The translations under genes and the position numbers were made by a program. This document shows, in pieces, positions 58,801-64,000 of a stretch of 64,000 bases of DNA (position 1 is its first letter; every line of letters begins with the position of its first letter). This DNA comes from Anaerolineae bacterium. GTDB taxonomy: Bacteria > Chloroflexota > Anaerolineae > Promineifilales > Promineifilaceae. The notes beneath the pieces are model-generated. The model saw nothing but the letters and a program-made list of their open reading frames with translations, was not told the DNA's origin and ran no database searches. Location: contig JAHBVI010000002.1 in the NCBI GenBank assembly GCA_019637635.1, positions 1-64,000 on the forward strand. Direction: 5' to 3'.

Positions 58801-60622
58801 CGACAGCCGCCAGTTGCCACCTACCAGCTTTTTTGAGCGGATTGTGGGAGAGGAGATTGGAGATTGGAGATCGGAGATTGCGGAGCTTCAATCCCCGATC
58901 TCCAATCTCCAATCTCCTGAAAGCATTCTCGATTTATTCTGCGCCCAAAATGCTCCGCAGCGCATGTTGCGCTGGCATTATCGCAGCCGCCATGAATCGC
59001 TGATTGCCATTTCCAACCGCGCTTTTTATGAGCGACAACTGGTCGTTTTCCCCAGCCCGGATGTGGGGCGGCAGGAGTCGGGGCTGCGCCTGCACGTCTT
59101 GCCGCATACGGTGTATGACCGGGGGCGCAGCCGGACGAACCCGGAAGAGGCGCGCCTGGTAGCCGAAGCAGTAATGGCCCACGCGCGGGCGCAGGTGGCG
59201 GCCGATGCGCCATTGAGCCTGGGGGTGGTGGCGTTTAGCGCCAGCCAGAGCGAGGCGGTGCGGGATGAGGTGGAACGGCTGCGCCGGGCCGACCCATCAG
59301 CGGAATCTTTCTTCGCCCACCGGTCAGAACCGTTTTTTGTGAAGAATTTGGAGAATGTACAGGGGGATGAGCGGGATGTGATTTTGATTAGCATGGGCTA
59401 CGGCCGTGCGGCCGATGGCTCCCTGTCACTCAACTTTGGGCCGCTGAACCTGCCGGGCGGGGAACGGCGGTTGAATGTGCTGATCACCCGCGCCCGCCAA
59501 CGATGCGAAATTTTTACCAATTTTGCGCCAGATGAGTTGGATGCAGATCGGGTGGCAGCGCGCAGCATTGCCGTTTTGAAGCAGTATTTACACTATGCAC
59601 AAACTGGAAAATTGCCGCTGTTGGCGCCTGACCAGGCTTCTCGAACTGCGCCGTTTGAAGCTGTGGTGGCCGCTGCGTTACAGGCACAGGGGCACCGGCT
59701 GGCACACCGGGTGGGCGATGGGCCGATGCGTGTGGATCTGGCGGTGCTGGACGAGGCGCGGCCGGGATATTACCGGGTAGGGCTGGAATGTGATGGCGAC
59801 AATTATCACCTGGCGCGTTCGGCGCGGGATCGGGATCGGATTCAAGCGCAGGTGTTGGCCCATCTGGGCTGGCGCGTGGGGCGGGTGTGGAGCCATGCCT
59901 GGTGGCATGACCCGGCAGCGGAGCAGGCGCGGCTGCTGGCGATAATTGAAGGGGAAAATGAGGCGATGGCACGGCCGTTTCCCCCCCCGATGCCCTTGCC
60001 CCGCTATGAGATATTGGACACGGCCGTTGCGCCCCGCCCCGTCCCTGATTACCAGACTGCTCAGATTGAACTTTCCACACGAAAAAGTTCCTTTCACAGC
60101 CGGTATCGGGAAAAAGCCGCTTTTCGGGATGAGGTGCGCCAGCAGTTGGAAACGGTCGTAGCGGTAGAATCGCCGATTCATATCCGGGAAGCAATGCGGC
60201 GGCTGTGGCAGGCCGCCGGTTATAAGGTGTTGAATACTTATGACGATCTGACCAACCAGATTGTGGCCGATGGGGTGGCGCACGGCCGTATACAGCGGCG
60301 TGGTGATTTTTTGTGGACGGTAACGGGGGAACGGCCGTTGGTGCGTAATCGGGCGCAGTTACCGGCGGTGTCGCGTAAGTTTGAATTCATAGCGCCGGAA
60401 GAGGTGGAAGAAGCGGTGCTGTTGGTCATTGACGACGCGGTGAGAATTACCAGAGAGGAGATACCGCTGCCGGTGGGGCGGCTGTTTGGTTTTCGGCAGG
60501 TGGGCGAGGGGGCGGCAACGGCCGTGCAAGCGGCGATAGAGCGACTGATTCAGAAGGGGTGGGTGACGGCCGTTGGGGAGCAGTTATCCACATCTGTTGA
60601 CTTATTACAACAAAACTCTTGA
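55889..60622 (+). CDS. DUF4011-SF1 helicase-MTES_1575 nuclease-DUF3320 protein (putative phage defence)
   Basis: The protein has 1577 residues. A DUF4011-like N terminus (ARLEATRQELLDLGLRNPLV) is followed by SF1 helicase motifs. Walker A is GPPGTGKS (308-315), Walker B is LVIFDEASQV (about 943-952), then VVVVGDSRQLPPTSFF, and RWHYRSRHESLIAISNRAFY as motif IV. NVQGDERDVILISMGYG and RRLNVLITRARQRCEIFTNF are motifs V and VI. A Vsr/MTES_1575-type nuclease follows (about 1270-1345) with VGLECDGDNYHLARSARDRD and WRVGRVWSHAWW. A DUF3320-type end comes last (about 1420-1577). Proteins of this plan are known as single-gene antiviral systems. A word-dyad is inserted in frame after the Q-L-P-P-T motif. 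The stop overlaps the promoter of the HTH gene downstream. Confidence 0.9.
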   Translation: MDQIHARLEATRQELLDLGLRNPLVNYHPLKARSLEIVHEQPVEIMRLLVEAATVFTFLPQPETVEDLFDLAGQPTADPSTDSQLQTPYSSAELQKRLLNSYYTAVAVIEEQGVNILYLALGMLHWRETANTTLWRRAPLLLIPVSLARDSADSRFYLTYTGAEIQDNLSLRLKLAADFGLALPELPPADVPDVAAYFAQVSQAVQAMPGWLVDDTAVNLGFFSFSKLLMMADLDPANWPVDRRPAHHPILRALLHPDGFNETGGISDDAFLDDLLPLANSFQVVDADSSQMQAILDVNNGRNLVIQGPPGTGKSQTITNLIAEALGQGKTILFVAEKMAALDVVKRRLDEIGLGDAALELHSHKSTKRGFLAELARTLQLGQPQADGRLQNGRFPALDALTHLRARLNNYSRALNEPVGDSGVTLYEAYGRALQLQSRLADFAPLPTLNQSLMQNWSKETAQARLAQVAALQTCLQQMDIPAAHPLAGSRCQEYGDTAVPIIRQHSQDALHALAHQLAASAELAQHLGTAVPLTPADLDKLLFDARHLLLAPALYAVDIHAEAWRTQAEPLLAALEAGQQTARAHAEFDAWLIPEAWAQDVLPIRQGLMAGPKWWRSLSGRYRQARQQLTGLCRRTVPDSWEGQLALVDAILDVQRVRPLLAHMTPLLAELFTVRWQKEASDWTDLLRVGHWLVRMHRDIAAGQIDPALLDYAARGVHGDWLRPAIAVIEKMRGEMVTAVAHLFTNLQFDESLRLGPKQTFADVPYAEQQTILAQIHAAAERLPEIVAYNQAANQLRAAGLTDLAEVAHTWAQGPAHLADLFTLAWLTSLIEKAAATHPQLAQANSATQDETIRQFQELDREFLVANRVRLAHSHWQQLPRYAAAGQMGQLQAEMGKQRQHKPIRVLMQEAGQAIQRIKPLFMMSPLSIAAFLPPDSVAFDLVIFDEASQVRPVDAFGAILRGRQVVVVGDSRQLPPTSFFERIVGEEIGDWRSEIAELQSPISNLQSPESILDLFCAQNAPQRMLRWHYRSRHESLIAISNRAFYERQLVVFPSPDVGRQESGLRLHVLPHTVYDRGRSRTNPEEARLVAEAVMAHARAQVAADAPLSLGVVAFSASQSEAVRDEVERLRRADPSAESFFAHRSEPFFVKNLENVQGDERDVILISMGYGRAADGSLSLNFGPLNLPGGERRLNVLITRARQRCEIFTNFAPDELDADRVAARSIAVLKQYLHYAQTGKLPLLAPDQASRTAPFEAVVAAALQAQGHRLAHRVGDGPMRVDLAVLDEARPGYYRVGLECDGDNYHLARSARDRDRIQAQVLAHLGWRVGRVWSHAWWHDPAAEQARLLAIIEGENEAMARPFPPPMPLPRYEILDTAVAPRPVPDYQTAQIELSTRKSSFHSRYREKAAFRDEVRQQLETVVAVESPIHIREAMRRLWQAAGYKVLNTYDDLTNQIVADGVAHGRIQRRGDFLWTVTGERPLVRNRAQLPAVSRKFEFIAPEEVEEAVLLVIDDAVRITREEIPLPVGRLFGFRQVGEGAATAVQAAIERLIQKGWVTAVGEQLSTSVDLLQQNS
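58852..58917. repeat. 29-bp inverted repeat inserted in frame in the helicase gene
   Basis: The arms 58852-58880 and 58889-58917 are built from GGAGATT words and differ at one position, with an 8-nt loop. Its 66 nt (22 codons) encode IGDWRSEIAELQ and on, between TSFFERIVGEE and ESILDLF. The word is the one of the intergenic dyad at 30820-30885. Confidence 0.88.
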
Positions 60623-60668
60623 CAGTTGCGTGGTTTTGTTGTATTTTTACAACAAATAATTTGTTGTA
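60606..60668 (+). promoter_or_regulatory. Promoter with four TACAACAAA operator copies
   Basis: The -35 box TTGACA (60619-60624, overlapping the helicase stop), a 17-bp spacer and TATTTT (60642-60647) form a strong promoter. TACAACAAA stands at 60606-60614 and 60648-60656, and its complement TTTGTTGTA at 60635-60643 and 60660-60668. The middle two make a perfect 9-bp inverted repeat with a TTTT loop, and it overlaps the -10 box. Binding there would block transcription of the HTH gene. Confidence 0.8.
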
Positions 60669-60712
60669 CTATCCCGCATCGGTGTAGATGTTTCCCAAGT
60701 AAATGAGATGCA

Positions 60713-60925
60713 ATGAGTAAGGAAGATTTGCTGGAAAGTTATGCAGGCGTCCCGGAAGTGGCAAAACGTCTCAATGTTCATCCCGAATCCGTCAGGCGTC
60801 TCATCCGGCAAGGCAAACTCCCTGCCATCAAATTTGGGAACAAATGGCTGGTAGAAAAAGCAACATTGGAACAATACGCCAGCCGTTATGACCCACGCCC
60901 AGGGAACAAAGCAACATTGCTGTAA
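60713..60925 (+). CDS. Excisionase-type (HTH_17/MerR-like) DNA-binding protein
   Basis: The 70-residue protein consists almost entirely of a winged helix: SYAGVPEVAKRLNVHPESVRRLIRQGKLPAIKFGNKWLVEKATLEQYASRY. This is the excisionase-family fold, with the recognition helix in HPESVRRLIR and the wing in KFGNKW. It is preceded by a promoter filled with four 9-bp operator copies, so self-regulation is likely. Its position directly behind the helicase-nuclease gene suggests it controls, or belongs to, that defence unit. No integrase is nearby, so a true excisionase role is unlikely. The start codon lacks a strong ribosome site. Confidence 0.85.
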   Translation: MSKEDLLESYAGVPEVAKRLNVHPESVRRLIRQGKLPAIKFGNKWLVEKATLEQYASRYDPRPGNKATLL

Positions 60926-61038
60926 AGGGCGTAAACAGCCGATAAAGAACAAACCGGTCGCAACCGGGAAGAGGGTTTGAAGAAGGTGGTTTTTTCTTTA
61001 TCCTGTCGTCTCATCGAAGTGCAGAAGAGGGTTTACCC

Positions 61039-62187
61039 ATGCAAAGAACACCAGAATTAGAAAATGTAGCCTGCATTCGTGTCATCGGTGTTGGGGGCGG
61101 CGGCTGTAACGCCGTTAACCGCATGATCAAAGAAGGGATCAACGGTGTGGACTTTGTGTCTGTCAACACCGACAACCAGGCCCTCATCCTGTCTGATGCG
61201 CCGGTGCGGGTACGCATCGGCGAGAAGTTGACGCGCGGGTTGGGCGCCGGTGGACACCCTGAAGTCGGCGAGAAAGCGGCCGAAGAATCGGTGGATGAAC
61301 TGTATGCCGTGCTGAAAGGCTCTGACATGGTATTCATTACGGCCGGTATGGGCGGCGGCACCGGTACCGGCGCAGCGCATGTGATCGCCCGCGTGGCCCG
61401 TGAGCAAGGGGCGCTGACAATTGGGGTGGTGACACGGCCGTTTCTCTTTGAAGGCAGCAAACGCTCCACCTCCGCCGAACATGGCATTGAAAAATTGAAA
61501 GAGCAAGTAGATACGCTGATTGTCATTCCCAATGATCGCCTGCTAGAACTAACCGACCGCCGCATGTCGCTGGCCGACTCCTTCAACATGGCCGATGACG
61601 TGCTGCGCCAGGGTATTCAAGGAATTAGCGAACTGATTACCGTGCCCGGCCTGATTAACCTGGACTTTGCCGACGTGAAGGCCATTATGTCCCAGGGTGG
61701 GGCCGCATTGATGGCCATTGGGCACGGCGAAGGCGAAGAACGGGCGCGGATTGCCGCCGAACAGGCGATTAGCTCTCGTTTGCTAGACGTAACCATTGAT
61801 GGCGCGCAGGGCATTTTGTTCAATGTGACCGGCGGCCCCAGCCTGAGTCTGTATGACGTGAATCAGGCGGCGGCCATTATTCGGGAAACGGCGCACCCGG
61901 ATGCCAATATGATTTTTGGCGCGGTGATTGATGAAACAATGGGCGATGAGATGCGGGTGACGGTGATTGCTACCGGTTTTGAGCGGACGTTATCGCGGCG
62001 CCAAATGCTACAACAGCAGTACGGCCGTCCGGCAGCCCCCCCCATCAGCCAATCACGCCCGCAACCGCAGCCACAACCTGTGGCCGTACCGGCCGCGCCA
62101 CCCGCACGTGAGCCAGAACCGGAACCGGTTCAACCACGTTTTGCGCCTAACAATTTGGAAATCCCGGCGTTCTTGCGTCGGCGATAA
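61039..62187 (+). CDS. ftsZ: Cell division protein FtsZ
   Basis: The 382-residue tubulin-like GTPase has [18 protein letters not shown] (14-30), the signature GGGTGTG (105-111), [19 protein letters not shown], and the T7 loop [25 protein letters not shown]-terminal linker rich in Pro and Gln (about 335-370) and the conserved tail [12 protein letters not shown] for FtsA binding complete it. It polymerises into the division ring at mid-cell. GAGGG lies 7 nt before the ATG. It is not flanked by the usual ftsA/murein genes, so its genome position here is unusual. A word-dyad follows the stop. Confidence 0.97.
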   Translation: MQRTPELENVACIRVIGVGGGGCNAVNRMIKEGINGVDFVSVNTDNQALILSDAPVRVRIGEKLTRGLGAGGHPEVGEKAAEESVDELYAVLKGSDMVFITAGMGGGTGTGAAHVIARVAREQGALTIGVVTRPFLFEGSKRSTSAEHGIEKLKEQVDTLIVIPNDRLLELTDRRMSLADSFNMADDVLRQGIQGISELITVPGLINLDFADVKAIMSQGGAALMAIGHGEGEERARIAAEQAISSRLLDVTIDGAQGILFNVTGGPSLSLYDVNQAAAIIRETAHPDANMIFGAVIDETMGDEMRVTVIATGFERTLSRRQMLQQQYGRPAAPPISQSRPQPQPQPVAVPAAPPAREPEPEPVQPRFAPNNLEIPAFLRRR

Positions 62188-62335
62188 ACCCGTAATCTGC
62201 CATCGGTTTACAGATCACCGATTACAGATTACCCATTAACACTAACTACCTACCTTCGGGTAGTTGGACAGCGCTCCTTTTTTTGTTCGGTGGTTTGTAA
62301 CTTCGTTGCAAATCACTACACATCCCCTCTGCACC

Positions 62336-62379
62336 GCTCCCCCTGTTTATGCAGGGCAGGGGGAGCACCTCTTTTTTTT
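62336..62379 (+). terminator. Rho-independent terminator downstream of ftsZ
   Basis: GCTCCCCCTG (62336-62345) pairs with CAGGGGGAGC (62357-62366), followed 5 nt later by eight T residues. Confidence 0.78.
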
Positions 62380-62615
62380 ACCCAATCAAATAGCAGCCAC
62401 ATCGCCCCACATAGTCGGGTGATAGTGATGGCTCTTGTGGCATCGCCCCACAATCGTTATGTTGTGTCGGGAAATGGGCTGAAAACTGGCTGGTCTGGCA
62501 GGCAACAAACAAATAGGTTGTGTGCCTGCCAGACCTTTATGGCACATGTGGCACGTATACAATAGCTGACCTTTTTGTCTTCTTTGCCTTCGCAAATAGG
62601 AGCAAACTATGTATA

Positions 62616-62663
62616 CTCGACGATAGATGCATTTTAGGGGTTGATCGTCGAGAAATCGTCGAG
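62616..62663 (+). promoter_or_regulatory. Three-copy CTCGACGAT operator-like site before the regulator
   Basis: CTCGACGAT at 62616-62624 and its complement ATCGTCGAG at 62644-62652 and again at 62655-62663 lie 22-70 nt before the ATG at 62686. The spacing of the last two is 11 bp, one helical turn. This arrangement suits binding of the BTAD regulator or of another dimeric protein. Confidence 0.65.
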
Positions 62664-62685
62664 AAACGGAGGTAAAAGAGGGACG

Positions 62686-64000
62686 ATGACACAGAATTTA
62701 GCATCTGGCGCCCCCAAAAAACTTCGGTTGAAGTTATTGGGCACACCATCGGTTTTCATTGGGGAAGATCCGGTCACAGGTTTTGTTTCCAATAAGGCAA
62801 CGGCTTTGTTATTTTATCTGGCCGCCACCGGGAAATCGCACACGCGGGAAACGTTAGCCGGTTTATTGTGGGGGGATAGCGATGAAGAGCGCGCGCGCAA
62901 AAACTTGCGCGATGTGCTGTTCAATTTGCGCCCCATTGTGGGTAATTATCTGCTTATTTCCCGGCAGACGATTGAGCTAAACATGGCCGCAAACCATGAT
63001 GTGGATGTGGTGCGATTCACGACCATGCTGAAAGAGTTGGGTGATTTGGAAAATCCCCCCTTGTCCCCGGCTTCAATGATTTTGCTGCGGGAAGCGGTTG
63101 ATTTGTACAGAGGCGAGTTTCTGGAGGGGTTTCATATTTCACAATCGCTAGATTTTGAGATGTGGGTGATAGAAGAAAGAGAACGGTTGCAGTTGTTGGC
63201 CGTGCAATCTTTACATATTTTAACGGAATACCTGACCCAACAAGGCAATACCGCTTTAGGCATCAAATACGCCGCTCGTTTGTTGGCGCTGGAACCCTGG
63301 CGAGAGGAAACACACCGGCAGTTGATGTATCTGTTGGTCTGGAGTGGGCAGCGCAGCGCGGCATTGGCGCAATATGAAACGTGCCGGCGTTTGTTGCGGG
63401 AAAATTTAGGGGTTGAGCCGGAGCCAGAAACGCAGCAGTTGTACGAAAGTATTCTACGTGGTGACCTGATTCTGGTGCATACTACATTGCCCGCCGGCGA
63501 AAAGCTGCTCACCAAAAGCGTGGCCCATAATTTACCGGCGTCATTAACCCGGTTTGTGGGGCGCGAGGCTGATCTGGCGGAAGTTGTTGACCGGCTGCTG
63601 GACCCTGACTGTCGGTTGATGACGATTGTGGGGCCGGGTGGGGTCGGCAAAACTCGCCTGGCGCTTCAGGCTGTGCAGCAGTTCCTACCACCACAACAGA
63701 CAGCGGCGGTTTTTGCGGACGGCATTTACCTGGTGCGGCTGGCTTCTGTGGAGCAAATTGAACTGAACCGCAGTGTGACGGCCGTGACGAACTTTAACCC
63801 GGTGGCGGCGGCAATTGCCGATGCTTTGCAACTGACCCTGCGGGACCCGGAAGCGCCCACATCACGCATTCAAAATTATCTGCGGGAAAAAGAGATTTTG
63901 TTGGTGATGGATAATTTTGAGCATCTGACCGCGGCCGCCAGTTATGTGACAGCGTTGTTGGCGGCGGCGCCCCGGCTGAAGGTATTGGTGACATCACGCA
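62686..64000 (+). CDS. BTAD/NB-ARC transcriptional regulator (SARP-like), N-terminal part cut by window edge
   Basis: The frame is open from ATG 62686 to the window end (at least 438 residues). An OmpR/PhoB-like winged helix (about 10-100: TALLFYLAATGKSHTRETLAGLLWGDSDEERARKNLRDVLFNLR) is followed by the BTAD helical domain (about 105-250: FEMWVIEERERLQLLAVQSL, LEPWREETHRQLMYLLVWSGQRSAALAQYE). An NB-ARC ATPase begins near 285, with FVGREADLAEVVDRLL, Walker A GPGGVGKT and Walker B LLVMDNFEHL. Such proteins use ATP-driven switching to activate promoters. Ligand and targets are unknown. GGAGG and GAGGG lie upstream of the start. ACGGCCGT is absent from ftsZ's end up to 63.77 kb. Confidence 0.92.
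   Translation, partial: MTQNLASGAPKKLRLKLLGTPSVFIGEDPVTGFVSNKATALLFYLAATGKSHTRETLAGLLWGDSDEERARKNLRDVLFNLRPIVGNYLLISRQTIELNMAANHDVDVVRFTTMLKELGDLENPPLSPASMILLREAVDLYRGEFLEGFHISQSLDFEMWVIEERERLQLLAVQSLHILTEYLTQQGNTALGIKYAARLLALEPWREETHRQLMYLLVWSGQRSAALAQYETCRRLLRENLGVEPEPETQQLYESILRGDLILVHTTLPAGEKLLTKSVAHNLPASLTRFVGREADLAEVVDRLLDPDCRLMTIVGPGGVGKTRLALQAVQQFLPPQQTAAVFADGIYLVRLASVEQIELNRSVTAVTNFNPVAAAIADALQLTLRDPEAPTSRIQNYLREKEILLVMDNFEHLTAAASYVTALLAAAPRLKVLVTSR

Larger units (their letters stand above)
62188..62685. other. Non-coding region between ftsZ and the BTAD regulator
   Basis: This gap of about 500 nt holds a GTAATC-type dyad (62189-62236), a terminator (62336-62379), a direct repeat CATCGCCCCACA at 62400-62411 and 62441-62452, a 13-bp inverted repeat GGTCTGGCAGGCA (62492-62504 with 62523-62535) and the CTCGACGAT copies before the regulator. 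I see no convincing small gene. Confidence 0.7.

Noticed and set aside
60713-60925. Excisionase-like gene as evidence for a prophage or integrative element
   Set aside because: No integrase, attachment repeats or phage genes are nearby; ftsZ follows directly, so a stand-alone regulator is more likely.
62244-62280. Stem AACTACC/GGTAGTT after ftsZ as a terminator
   Set aside because: The T-run begins 11 nt after the stem; the stronger stem at 62336-62366 followed by eight T is a better candidate.
62386-62595. Small minus-strand frame with Cys/His residues upstream of the BTAD gene
   Set aside because: It overlaps a direct repeat and an inverted repeat, has no ribosome site and no coherent domain.

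Overview
The window comes from a bacterial chromosome of moderately high G+C. It most resembles a filamentous Chloroflexota of the Anaerolineae type (an inference from gene content, not a proven assignment). It carries a BTAD/NB-ARC regulator, ECF sigma/anti-sigma pairs, YfhO-like and GT-C membrane proteins and Pro/Thr-rich lipoproteins. Two kinds of short repeat run throughout. The palindrome ACGGCCGT occurs about 130 times by my hand count, mostly inside genes. About 25 short inverted repeats built from small tandem words lie between genes, and a few lie inside them in frame.

Layout. 1-7 kb: the end of a GDP-mannose dehydratase gene, a GH3 beta-glucosidase, an ECF sigma/anti-sigma pair, tRNA-Leu(CAA), two paralogous one-helix envelope proteins, a Nudix hydrolase and small unknowns. 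7.3-27.2 kb: a minus-strand surface-polysaccharide locus. In transcription order it has a Wzz-like protein, a TPR protein, a complete pseudaminic-acid pathway (PseB, PseC, an SpsF-type cytidylyltransferase, a PseG-PseH fusion, PseI), two flippases, two GT-B-like transferases, a Wzy-like polymerase, a hexapeptide acyltransferase, a GT4, a frameshifted polyprenyl sugar-phosphate transferase and an O-antigen-ligase-like protein. Its 10-15.5 kb part looks AT-richer and has no ACGGCCGT, which suggests recent acquisition.

27-42 kb: a duplicated-domain protein, an MFS exporter, an Nfu-N protein, GT2, GNAT, alanine dehydrogenase, an acetyl-CoA hydrolase/transferase, a PpiC lipoprotein, a ParB-like protein, pseudouridine-5'-phosphate glycosidase, a GAF histidine kinase, a GT87-like mannosyltransferase and a YihY protein. 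42.3-46.2 kb: a GT-C membrane transferase gene split by an IS630-type element. The element sits between duplicated TA dinucleotides, and its two transposase frames are joined by a classic -1 slippery heptamer. 46.3-55.6 kb: RecJ, a sugar-nucleotide epimerase, a 1376-residue YfhO/GT39-like fusion, and an ECF sigma factor with an unusual anti-sigma protein carrying an M1-peptidase-like domain without HExxH.

55.9-61 kb: a 1577-residue DUF4011-SF1 helicase-MTES_1575 nuclease-DUF3320 protein, an architecture linked to phage defence. It is followed by an excisionase-type HTH gene whose promoter is filled with four copies of a 9-bp operator. Then come FtsZ and a BTAD/NB-ARC regulator that runs off the right edge behind its own three-copy repeat. 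No rRNA, CRISPR array or prophage is visible.
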